Made by a program: the position numbers and the translations under genes. The notes beneath the pieces were generated by a model, which was given only the letters and a program-made list of their open reading frames with translations, was not told the DNA's origin and ran no database searches. This document shows, in pieces, positions 1 to 7,264 of a stretch of DNA of 44,817 nucleotides. Positions within the stretch are counted from its first letter, which is position 1; each line of letters begins with the position of its first letter. The stretch lies in the NCBI GenBank assembly GCA_938044705.1, contig CALIOL010000071.1:1-44817 (forward strand), read 5' to 3'. This DNA comes from an uncultured Ilumatobacter sp. (lineage in GTDB: Bacteria > Actinomycetota > Acidimicrobiia > Acidimicrobiales > Ilumatobacteraceae).

Positions 1-182
1 AGCCAGTCGCGTGCTCCTGGCGTGCCGCCGATCACGAGCCGATCGCCGACCTGGATCACCCAGATCTCGATGCGCTGAGGGCGGCCGGAGCGGCGTCCGA
101 TCGTGGTGATGTCGACCGTGATCGGCCCGGATTTCGCGCGAGTGAGTTCGGCAACGATCTCCGGATCGGTGTGGTCGCGCAT
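1..182 (-). CDS. Deazaflavin-dependent nitroreductase-family protein (3' end cut by window edge)
   Basis: The N-terminal 60 residues are visible and the frame runs off the left edge, so the C-terminal part is missing. The protein starts MRDHTDPEIVAEL and continues with ITTIGRRSGRPQRIEIWV and a GGTPGARDW segment. This TxGRRSGxxR...P(G)ARDW pattern is typical of the small split-barrel proteins of the F420-dependent nitroreductase/quinone reductase (Ddn-like) group. These usually bind F420 or FMN and reduce quinones or nitro compounds; the substrate cannot be inferred here. The ATG chosen lacks a clear Shine-Dalgarno, so the start is uncertain by a few codons. It lies 44 nt downstream of gatB on the same strand and may be co-transcribed with it. 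Confidence 0.72.
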   Translation of the reverse strand, partial: MRDHTDPEIVAELTRAKSGPITVDITTIGRRSGRPQRIEIWVIQVGDRLVIGGTPGARDW

Positions 183-226
183 GCGGCCATGTTCGCGCCG
201 ACCGAGTGACTCGGTCGAGCGCGAGA

Positions 227-1717
227 TCAGCTCTTCTTCTGATTGAGCAGGGCCGTGACCGCCTTGCCGTCGGCTTGGCCCTTCGACGCCTTCATCACGG
301 CACCCACGAGCGCACCCATCGCCTTGCCTTCGCCGGCACAGAACTTCGCCCAGGCTTCGGGCTGCTCGGCAATCGCAGCGTCGACCATCGATTCGAGCTC
401 TGATGTGTCCATGGCTTCGAAGCCGAGGGCTGCGGCGATTGCTTCGGGGTCGCGCTCATGTTCACCTGCGATCATCGATTCGACGATCGTCTTGGCCTGT
501 GTTGCGGTGACGGCTCCGCTCGACTCCATGGCGGTCAACGCCGCGAGACGGCCGGCCGGCACAACGGTCGACAGATCCGGTGCTTCCTTGACGTGCTTCA
601 AGGCAAGGGCGACATCGCCGCCGTTCGCCGCGGTACCGACTTCGAGCACGTAGGCATCCTGGTCGCGTTCGACGACCTGCATCACCGCTTCGGAGTTCGC
701 CGGTTGACCCGAAGAGGCCGAGAGCGCAGCGCGACGCTCCGCCGGGAGCGGCGGCAGCTCGGCGCGAACCCGTTCGATCCATTCAGGCCCGGGGTCGACC
801 GTGACCAGGTCGGGTTCGAGGAAGTACCGGTAGTCGTCGGCATCTTCCTTCGAGCGCAGCGTGTGCGTCTTGCCATCGTTCTCGTCCCAGTGACGGGTCT
901 GCTGAATGACGGGCTCGCCGGCTTCGTGGAGTGCGATCTGACGCTTGGCTTCGTACTCGATCGCCCGACCCACCGATCGCACGGAGTTGACGTTCTTGAT
1001 CTCGCAGCGGGTGTTGAAGTCAGCGCCGGGCTTGCGCACGCTGACGTTGGCATCCACGCGCATCGAGCCCTCTTCCATTTTCGCGTCGGACGCACCGACG
1101 GCGACGAGGATCGAGCGCAACTCCGACACATATGCCTTGGCCTGCTCGGGGTGGCGGATATCGGGCCGCGTGACGATCTCGACGAGCGGCACGCCGGCTC
1201 GGTTGAAGTCGATCAACGAGTAGTCCGAACCGTGGATACGGCCCCCGGCCCCACCGATGTGGGTGGACTTGCCGGTGTCTTCTTCGAGGTGACCGCGCTC
1301 GATGCCAACTCTGAACCCGTCGGGAAGGTCGAGCCAACCGTCCGCGTTGATCGGCTCGTCGTACTGACTGATCTGATACGCCTTGGGCATGTCCGGGTAG
1401 AAGTAGTTCTTGCGGGCGAACGTCGACTTCTGGACGGTGCAGTTGAGCGCGAGGCCGAGGCGCATCGCGAGTTCCACCGCATGGCGGTTGAGCACCGGCA
1501 ACGCTCCCGGCAGGCCGAGCGTCACCGGGTCGATGTTGGTGTTCGGCTCGTCACCGAAACGGTTGGGGGACGCCGAGAAGAGCTTGGTCTGCGTAGCGAG
1601 TTCGACGTGGACTTCGAGGCCCACGACCATCTCGTAGCCAGCGTGAGTCCACTTCTCGTGTTCGTCGTTCGACGGGAAGAAGTCGTCGTCGTTCACGTAC
1701 AAGGGTTGCGCGCTCAC
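227..1717 (-). CDS. gatB: Asp-tRNA(Asn)/Glu-tRNA(Gln) amidotransferase subunit B
   Basis: This subunit binds the mischarged tRNA and phosphorylates the Glu or Asp side chain so that ammonia supplied by GatA can amidate it. The 496-residue length is normal for the family. The N-terminal catalytic domain shows VGLEVHVELATQTKLFS, the FARKNYFYPDMPKAYQISQ stretch and the family signature IDFNRAGVPLVEI. The last ~150 residues form the helical YqeY-like tail, ending in a typical GxVMKxSxGxAD segment. The start is GTG and overlaps the gatA stop by 4 nt (GTGA), which implies translational coupling. It is the last of three genes in the order gatC-gatA-gatB. Confidence 0.97.
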   Translation of the reverse strand: MSAQPLYVNDDDFFPSNDEHEKWTHAGYEMVVGLEVHVELATQTKLFSASPNRFGDEPNTNIDPVTLGLPGALPVLNRHAVELAMRLGLALNCTVQKSTFARKNYFYPDMPKAYQISQYDEPINADGWLDLPDGFRVGIERGHLEEDTGKSTHIGGAGGRIHGSDYSLIDFNRAGVPLVEIVTRPDIRHPEQAKAYVSELRSILVAVGASDAKMEEGSMRVDANVSVRKPGADFNTRCEIKNVNSVRSVGRAIEYEAKRQIALHEAGEPVIQQTRHWDENDGKTHTLRSKEDADDYRYFLEPDLVTVDPGPEWIERVRAELPPLPAERRAALSASSGQPANSEAVMQVVERDQDAYVLEVGTAANGGDVALALKHVKEAPDLSTVVPAGRLAALTAMESSGAVTATQAKTIVESMIAGEHERDPEAIAAALGFEAMDTSELESMVDAAIAEQPEAWAKFCAGEGKAMGALVGAVMKASKGQADGKAVTALLNQKKS

Positions 1718-3171
1718 GCGAGGGCTCCTTCCTGCTGGGACTGCACGTATCGCTCCAACTCGGCTGCGGCGCGGAACATCGTGTGGTCCTGCAGCGCCGG
1801 AGCGAGCACCTGCACGCCGACGGGCAAACCATGGTCACCCGTTCCGAACGGGACACTCATTCCGGGGTCGCCGGACAGGTTCGACGGAATCGTGTAGGTG
1901 TCGCAGAGGTACATGGCGAGCGGATCGGACGCCTTGTCCCCGACTTCGAACGCGACGGTGGGCGACGCCGGCGTGAGAATCACATCGACGTTCGCATAGG
2001 CCGCTGCGAAGTCGTTGGCGATGAGGCGTCGAACCTTCTGCGCACGGCCGTAGTAGGCCTCCTGATAGCCAGCCGACAGGGCGTACGTGCCGAGCATGAT
2101 GCGGCGTTTCACCTCTGCTCCGAAGCCATCGGTGCGAGTTGCCATGTACATCTGGTTGGTGTCCGGCGCACTCGTTCGAGCGCCGAACCTGACGCCATCG
2201 AATCGGGCGAGGTTGCTGGAGGCTTCAGCCGGAGCGATCAGGTAGTACGCCGTGAGGCCGTAGCCGAACGCCGGGACTTCGACGTCGACGATCTCTGCGC
2301 CGGCGGCTGCGAGCGCATCGAAGGCTTCGTCGAGTCGTTGCTGCACGTCGGGGCTTGCTCCCGCCGGGAGATCGGTGACGCGCCCGACACGGAGTCCGGC
2401 GGCTCCCATCATCAACTTGGAGCGCAGGTCGAGCGGTGGACGCTCGATGCTGGTGGAGTCGGCGGGATCGTGCCCCGAGATCGCCTCGAGTGTCAGTGCC
2501 GCATCGTCAACGGTGTGAGTGAAGGGGCCGATCTGGTCGAGGCTCGAACCGAAGGCGATGAGACCCAACCGGCTGACAGCGCCGTAGGTGGGTTTCACGC
2601 CGACGGTTCCGCACAGCGCAGCCGGCTGGCGGATGGAACCACCCGTGTCGGATCCGAGGCTGATGGCTGCGAACCCCGCCGCGACCGCTGCGGCCGAACC
2701 GCCGGACGACCCGCCGGGAACGCGGGTCGTGTCGTGCGGGTTGCGCGTCGGACCGAATGCCGAATTCTCGGTGCTCGAACCCATGGCGAACTCGTCGAGG
2801 TTCGTCTTGCCGACCGCGACGGCTCCAGCCTCGCTGAGCCGTTTCACGACAGTTGCGTCGTACGGCGGCTTCCAGTCGCCGAGGATCTTCGATGAACACG
2901 TCGTCGGGATCCCTCGGGTGCAGAGGTTGTCCTTCAGCGCGACCGGAACACCGGCGAGCGGGCCGGGATCGCGACCTTCGGCGACGATCGAGTCGATCTC
3001 TGCTGCACGTTCGCGCGCCTCGTCCGCGAGAACGAGGTTGAACGCGTGAATCTCTGCTTCCCGCGTATCGATGCGGGCCAAGTGCTCTTCGAGTACCTGG
3101 GAGGCACTCACCGTGCCGAATCGCACGGCTTCGGCGATCATCGTCGCCTGTTCTGGAATCTCGTTGCTCAT
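1714..3171 (-). CDS. gatA: Asp-tRNA(Asn)/Glu-tRNA(Gln) amidotransferase subunit A
   Basis: This is the glutaminase subunit of the amidotransferase. It is an amidase-signature enzyme that releases ammonia from glutamine and passes it to GatB. The catalytic Ser-cisSer-Lys triad is intact: Lys80 in VALKDNL, Ser155 in GGSSGGSA and Ser179 in DTGGSIRQP. The 485-residue length matches bacterial GatA. It lies 10 nt after gatC and overlaps gatB by 4 nt, so all three subunits should be made from one mRNA. Presence of the complex suggests that Gln-tRNA, and possibly Asn-tRNA, is made by transamidation in this organism. Confidence 0.97.
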   Translation of the reverse strand: MSNEIPEQATMIAEAVRFGTVSASQVLEEHLARIDTREAEIHAFNLVLADEARERAAEIDSIVAEGRDPGPLAGVPVALKDNLCTRGIPTTCSSKILGDWKPPYDATVVKRLSEAGAVAVGKTNLDEFAMGSSTENSAFGPTRNPHDTTRVPGGSSGGSAAAVAAGFAAISLGSDTGGSIRQPAALCGTVGVKPTYGAVSRLGLIAFGSSLDQIGPFTHTVDDAALTLEAISGHDPADSTSIERPPLDLRSKLMMGAAGLRVGRVTDLPAGASPDVQQRLDEAFDALAAAGAEIVDVEVPAFGYGLTAYYLIAPAEASSNLARFDGVRFGARTSAPDTNQMYMATRTDGFGAEVKRRIMLGTYALSAGYQEAYYGRAQKVRRLIANDFAAAYANVDVILTPASPTVAFEVGDKASDPLAMYLCDTYTIPSNLSGDPGMSVPFGTGDHGLPVGVQVLAPALQDHTMFRAAAELERYVQSQQEGALA

Positions 3172-3181
3172 CGCGCCCGCC

Positions 3182-3484
3182 TCAGTCGTCCAGGCCGATG
3201 ATCGGCGGAACGCGGAAGCGGTCGTCTTCGGCCATCGGTGCCGCAGCGAGCACTTCGTCGCGGTCGAGCGTCTCGCCGACCACGTCGTCGCGCATCACGT
3301 TGACCAGGTTGGTCGGGTTGTTCATCGGCTCGACGCCGTCGAGGTCGAGCGCATCGATCTCAGCGAAGTGGTCGAGCATGGCCCCGAGTTCAGTGGTCGC
3401 CGTGGCGAGTTCATCGTCGGTGAGGGTGAGCCTGGCCAGCGTGGCCACCTTGCTCACGTCTGCGGTGGAAATCCGGTCTGACAC
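3182..3484 (-). CDS. gatC: Asp-tRNA(Asn)/Glu-tRNA(Gln) amidotransferase subunit C
   Basis: This small subunit wraps around and stabilises GatA-GatB. I chose the GTG that begins VSDRISTADVSKVATLARL, which gives 100 residues, the usual GatC length. The open frame extends about 50 codons further upstream, but that part is unlike GatC and would run into the region facing the divergent gene. Family features are the N-terminal VxKVAxLARLxLTxxE helix, the MLDHFxxIxxLDxxxVEP segment and the C-terminal FxVPxII tail. It is first in the gatCAB operon. Confidence 0.93.
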   Translation of the reverse strand: MSDRISTADVSKVATLARLTLTDDELATATTELGAMLDHFAEIDALDLDGVEPMNNPTNLVNVMRDDVVGETLDRDEVLAAAPMAEDDRFRVPPIIGLDD

Positions 3485-3593
3485 TCGGTCAAGGCTATCG
3501 ACCCCCTCCACCGCACCCCCGGCCACGGACGTTCGACCTGCAGGAGGCTGCTCGGCATTTTCTGTCGTGCTGGTGGTTCTGAGACGATGGGAC

Positions 3594-4334
3594 ATGACCG
3601 CACGCGACACCCTGACCGCCATCGCCGGACCGACCGGGGACATCGGCGCCGCCTTCTACTTTCATCCGGCGACGGTGGCCGCGGGCAAAGAACTCGGCCT
3701 CAACGGCTTCACCTTCTACATCCTCGGCCGTGGTGGCGCGCTCGGTGACGTGTCGCCCGCGATCGTTTCTGCAGCCTTCGGCTACTTCAACCCCGACACC
3801 ATCGCTACGGCCTGGGAGAAGGCGAGTGCGACGATGACCCCGTCGGCTGCGGCGCAGGCGTATTGGGACGAGTGTGGCAAGCGCGGGACCGAGTCGTTCG
3901 GTGGGATCGACCCCGAGGTGTTGAGTGCCTACGTCGCAGCGGCCGACATCGTGATCGATCACGCCGACCTCGCGGCTGCTCCCCTGTTCGCAGGAACCGC
4001 CCAGCTCACCTGCAGCGAGAACATCGCCGGTCGAGCGATGCAGAAGGCAGCGGTGCTTCGTGAGCTGCGCGGGAGCGTTCACCTCTGCGCAGTGTTGGCG
4101 AGTGGACTCAGCGACGCACAAGCCCATGCCATCAAACGGCCTGGCGACGTCGCGGTGTTCGGGTGGGAAGAAGCGCCGTCGGTCCCGATCGATGGCGACG
4201 ACCGCATGGATGCCGCTGAAGAGCTCACCAACACGATGTTGGAGCGAGCATTCTTCGCACTCACTCGAGAACAAGCCGATGCGCTCCGTGCAGGAACCAG
4301 CGCCATGCACGCGGCCCTCCAGAGCACTGACTGA
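3594..4334 (+). CDS. SCO6745-like conserved actinobacterial protein
   Basis: This 246-residue protein has no assigned reaction. It resembles the SCO6745-type family, which is widespread in actinomycetes. Shared traits are an opening segment of the form 'xxxxYFxPxxxxAxxxLGLxGFxxYxxGRxAPLG' (here AAFYFHP... GLNGFTFYILGRGGALGDV), a following SAAFGYFNP segment, and later the conserved DHADLAAAPLFAG and H-containing stretches. The ATG used follows a weak GATGGGAC leader. It is divergent from gatC, with a ~110-nt gap that should hold both promoters, and it is 74 nt upstream of the citrate synthase-like gene. Helix-rich composition with no membrane segment suggests a cytosolic protein. The biochemical role is unknown. 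Confidence 0.68.
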   Translation: MTARDTLTAIAGPTGDIGAAFYFHPATVAAGKELGLNGFTFYILGRGGALGDVSPAIVSAAFGYFNPDTIATAWEKASATMTPSAAAQAYWDECGKRGTESFGGIDPEVLSAYVAAADIVIDHADLAAAPLFAGTAQLTCSENIAGRAMQKAAVLRELRGSVHLCAVLASGLSDAQAHAIKRPGDVAVFGWEEAPSVPIDGDDRMDAAEELTNTMLERAFFALTREQADALRAGTSAMHAALQSTD

Positions 4335-4356
4335 GCTCGCCATCGGGCGTCGATCG

Positions 4357-4402
4357 ACGTTGACCGATCAACGTTGACGATCCTCGGCCGCGGCGTCACG
4401 AT
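4357..4402 (+). promoter_or_regulatory. Tandem CGTTGAC repeats and likely promoter of the HTH-citrate synthase gene
   Basis: The sequence holds ACGTTGACCGATC (4357) and ACGTTGACGATC (4371), near-identical direct repeats 14 nt apart. Across the second copy runs a 10-bp palindrome, TCAACGTTGA (4368-4377). The second copy supplies a TTGACG -35 box (4374-4379), and after a 17-nt spacer there is CACGAT (4397-4402), a weak -10. Transcription would start at about the ATG (4409), so the mRNA may be leaderless. The repeats look like a regulator-binding site overlapping the promoter. Seen: repeats and palindrome. Inferred: promoter and operator function. Confidence 0.45.
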
Positions 4403-4408
4403 GCAGGT

Positions 4409-5521
4409 ATGACGACGTACCTGCGGGCTCCTGAAGCCGCACGGCGCTTGGGTGTCACCACCGCAACGCTGTACTCGTACGTCAGCCGTGGCCGAATCGA
4501 GCGCACACTCGGCTCGGATGGTCGTTCCTCGCTGTTCGACCTCGCCGACATCGATGCGCTGATCGCCGCCTCGTCGCGGCCGGTACCTCCGGCACCGACG
4601 ATCGATGTGCGTATCTCGACCTCGATCACTCGGCTGGATGAGAGCGGTCTGCGATACCGCGGCGTGCCCGTGGACGAACTCGTCGACGAACCCTTCGAGC
4701 GGGTGTGTTCGCTGTTGTGGAACGGATCGCTCACCAGCTTGGACGACGCGGCACTCCGAGGCGCCAGTCCGACACCGAATGCGGCTCGATCGGATGTGTT
4801 GTCGTTGATTCGTCTCGCGACCGACGTCGACCCGCTCCTCGAGCCGGTCGCAGCAGCCTGCCAGCTGCTCGCAGCGATTGCGTCGAGCGAGACCGGCGAG
4901 CAACAAGGTGCACCGTTCGCCCATCGACTCGTCGCCTGCTGGGCCCCTCATGCGTCTCCGCAGCTGGTTCGGGCGGTGAACTCGACGCTGGTGTTGCTCG
5001 CCGATCACGGACTCGCGACCAGCACACTGGCCGTGCGGGTCGCTGCATCGGTGCGCGCCGCCCCCGTTGCGGCGCTGGTCGCTGGACTGGCCACCGTGCA
5101 GGGCGAGCTGCATGGCGCGGCTGCCTCCCACGCCCACGGACTGTTCGTCGAGGTCGAGAAGCGAGGGGCTGTTCCCGTGCTGACGAGGTATCGAAGCGAC
5201 AACCGTCGGGTCCCTGGCTTCGGCCACAAGATCTATCGAGACTGCGACCCTCGTTTCGAACGACTCCTCGAACGGGTTCGCGAGATCCCTGCTCCGGCCC
5301 ATCGGCGTGCCGTGGTCGACGAGACCATCGAATCGGCAGGCGCGCTCGTGAGCAGAGTTCCGAACATCGACCTCGCCCTCGGCGCACTCAGCTATCTCGC
5401 CGGGCTTCCCTGCGACATCCCGCTGTTCGCGATCGCCCGCATCGCCGGGTGGACCGCGCACTACCTCGAAGAGCTCGAGGAGCGCCCTGTCAGGTTTCGC
5501 GGTCTGGCCAACTCGCCCTGA
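4409..5521 (+). CDS. Citrate synthase-family protein with N-terminal helix-turn-helix domain
   Basis: Residues 1-55 form an excisionase/MerR-like winged helix-turn-helix (APEAARRLGVTTATLYSYVSRGRI). Residues ~65-365 form a citrate synthase fold. The catalytic residues can be aligned: His200 in LADHGLATST, His235 in GELHGAAA, His273 in GFGHKIYRDCDPR and Asp321 in PNIDLAL, with the ARIAGWTAHYLEE helix near the end. The enzyme part should therefore be able to condense acetyl-CoA with oxaloacetate or a related 2-oxoacid. At 370 residues it is shorter than the housekeeping hexameric enzyme. The fused DNA-binding domain suggests a self-regulating or metabolite-sensing role. Similar HTH-citrate synthases occur in actinobacteria, but I do not know of a firm function. 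Confidence 0.88.
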   Translation: MTTYLRAPEAARRLGVTTATLYSYVSRGRIERTLGSDGRSSLFDLADIDALIAASSRPVPPAPTIDVRISTSITRLDESGLRYRGVPVDELVDEPFERVCSLLWNGSLTSLDDAALRGASPTPNAARSDVLSLIRLATDVDPLLEPVAAACQLLAAIASSETGEQQGAPFAHRLVACWAPHASPQLVRAVNSTLVLLADHGLATSTLAVRVAASVRAAPVAALVAGLATVQGELHGAAASHAHGLFVEVEKRGAVPVLTRYRSDNRRVPGFGHKIYRDCDPRFERLLERVREIPAPAHRRAVVDETIESAGALVSRVPNIDLALGALSYLAGLPCDIPLFAIARIAGWTAHYLEELEERPVRFRGLANSP

Positions 5522-5530
5522 CGAACGGAA

Positions 5531-6715
5531 TCAGAACGATGTGGTGCAATGCGCGCCCGGGGACCACCCGAAGAACGCGTCGGCTCGGCCCAGTTGGCCG
5601 GTCGGGCTCACGAGCCGACCGCCACCAGCCAGTTCGCTCGCCGTGACCCCGCCGAGGAGCATCGACCCCATCGCCGCGCGGCTCATCGACAGATCCGGTT
5701 CGGCTCCTGTGGGCTCGCACACCGCTCCGTCGGGGCCGCCGCTGACACGCCACCGCTCGACGTCGGCCCCGACTTCGTGATCGACGACCTCGACGACCAT
5801 CTCGTCATCGACGCGGTACCGGCGTGCAGCGAGCAGCTCACCGACACGGCTCGGGCGGAGCCACAAGAAGTCGTGCACACCCTTGGTGCGAACCGCACGC
5901 TGATCCGACAGCAAGTACGGCAATCGATCGTCGAGCCTGACCGGCGGCCGTGCGACCACGGTGCGAACCAGGTCCACAGAGAGCACGAGGTTCCACAGCG
6001 ACGCGTGCGCCTCCGGCGTGACCGCCACGAGATCGAACAGGCGCAACGTGTGCGCTGGCTCGGCTTCCCCCCAGTCGGCGTCGATCGTCCACAAGGCGTA
6101 GCCGTCCTCATGCAACGCGCAGAAGGGCTGCTTCAGCTGTGCGACACGCATCGCGAGCCACGCCCGAGACTGGGAGACCTCGCCCGGGCAATTCACGCGA
6201 TATCGGTCGAATCGCTCATACAGGTCATCGATGTGATCGGCCGGCGCGACCAAACGCAGCGGGTCGTCGGGAGGGTCGTCGACCGTCGCATCGCGGGTAT
6301 CCATCTCGACGACGCGCCACCGCGTCGCCACGCCGTAGCCGAAGCGCTCGTAGATCGAGCCTTCGCTCGCCATCAGACCTGCGACGGGCTCGCCACGCTC
6401 GTCGATGTCGGCGTGCACCTCATCCATCAGCCGTCGAACGATGCCCCGACGTCGGTGCGTGGGTGCGACCGACACCCACGTGGTTCCACCGAGCGGCACG
6501 ACGGCGCCTCCCGGCAGCGTCAGCTCGAGTTCGTGCGAGCCCGCTGCTGCGACCAGGTCGCTTCCGTCGTAGGCGACCCTGAATCGTTCGAGGTCGAGCA
6601 ACTCACGCCAGGTCGTGCGCTCTTCGGCGGTGAACGTGCCGGAGAACGCCTGGAGGTCGCGCTGGATCAGCGCGTCGAGATCGTCTGAGACCGCAGGTCG
6701 GATGGAGACGCTCAT
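5531..6715 (-). CDS. GNAT acetyltransferase of the Eis family
   Basis: Eis-type enzymes acetylate amines such as aminoglycosides or lysine side chains using acetyl-CoA. The 394-residue protein has two GNAT-like regions and a C-terminal sterol-carrier-like domain. The acetyl-CoA loop is VAPTHRRRGIVRRLM (~84-97). The general-acid tyrosine is in IYERFGYG (Tyr122, matching Tyr126 of M. tuberculosis Eis). The chain ends in a C-terminal phenylalanine (CTTSF), whose carboxylate serves in catalysis in this family. A good GGATGGAG Shine-Dalgarno precedes the ATG. It is convergent with the citrate synthase-like gene (9 nt apart). The substrate is unknown, and aminoglycoside resistance should not be assumed. 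Confidence 0.9.
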   Translation of the reverse strand: MSVSIRPAVSDDLDALIQRDLQAFSGTFTAEERTTWRELLDLERFRVAYDGSDLVAAAGSHELELTLPGGAVVPLGGTTWVSVAPTHRRRGIVRRLMDEVHADIDERGEPVAGLMASEGSIYERFGYGVATRWRVVEMDTRDATVDDPPDDPLRLVAPADHIDDLYERFDRYRVNCPGEVSQSRAWLAMRVAQLKQPFCALHEDGYALWTIDADWGEAEPAHTLRLFDLVAVTPEAHASLWNLVLSVDLVRTVVARPPVRLDDRLPYLLSDQRAVRTKGVHDFLWLRPSRVGELLAARRYRVDDEMVVEVVDHEVGADVERWRVSGGPDGAVCEPTGAEPDLSMSRAAMGSMLLGGVTASELAGGGRLVSPTGQLGRADAFFGWSPGAHCTTSF

Positions 6716-6778
6716 CGCTCCATCCTCGTCGATCAGGCAGATTCCCGTGAACCGAGTTTTTCCGGTGGTCGGCCGAGA

Positions 6779-7264
6779 TCAGAGCCGGTCGAGCCCGAAC
6801 CACGGCTCGGCTGCCAGATCTCCTTCGAAGACCGCCCGGTCCTGCGCATCGGCGACGGTCGCGCTCCGCGCCAGTTCATACGCGAGGGATGCCTCTTCTC
6901 GGCGACGCAGACACGCGAGTGCTCGTGCCCTTGCCTCGTGCGCGTAGGCGGCGTCGAAGTCTGCGGCGAGCGGCCCGGCCTGCTCGACGAACTGCAGCGA
7001 CCGTTCGGCGTACCTCAACGCCAACTCGCCGTGACCGAGTACGGAGTGCGCACGCGAGATCAACCATGCGGCGCGTGCCGAGTTCACGACGGTTGCTCCG
7101 GTTGCACGTTTCCAGTGGTACGCCGCTGCGTACGCACGCTGCAGCAACTCGTCTGCGTCGTCAGGCGTGTGGTCACGCCCGTCGAGGTACTCCCAGGTGG
7201 AGTTGTTGGCAGCGATGGCGAGCGCTCGGTGCTCGTCGCCGGTCGCAGCCGTCGGATCAGCCAC
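6779..7264 (-). CDS. Small all-helical TPR-like protein, unknown function
   Basis: This 161-residue protein starts at GTG (VADPTAATGDEHRALAI) and overlaps the end of the GH36 gene by 8 nt, so it is probably translated with it. It is almost entirely helical, with alanine-rich repeats such as LLQRAYAAAYHWKRATG, LGHGELALRYAERSL and ACLRRREEASLAYELA that look like two or three degenerate TPR units. There is no signal peptide or catalytic motif. I do not recognise a named family. Position suggests a cytosolic accessory protein expressed with the galactosidase, but this is inference from linkage only. Confidence 0.62.
   Translation of the reverse strand: MADPTAATGDEHRALAIAANNSTWEYLDGRDHTPDDADELLQRAYAAAYHWKRATGATVVNSARAAWLISRAHSVLGHGELALRYAERSLQFVEQAGPLAADFDAAYAHEARARALACLRRREEASLAYELARSATVADAQDRAVFEGDLAAEPWFGLDRL

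Noticed and set aside
458-1897. Long open frame on the plus strand opposite gatB
   Set aside because: It is antisense to a clearly real gene and has low-complexity Arg/Val/Asp composition, as expected from reading high-GC coding DNA on the other strand.
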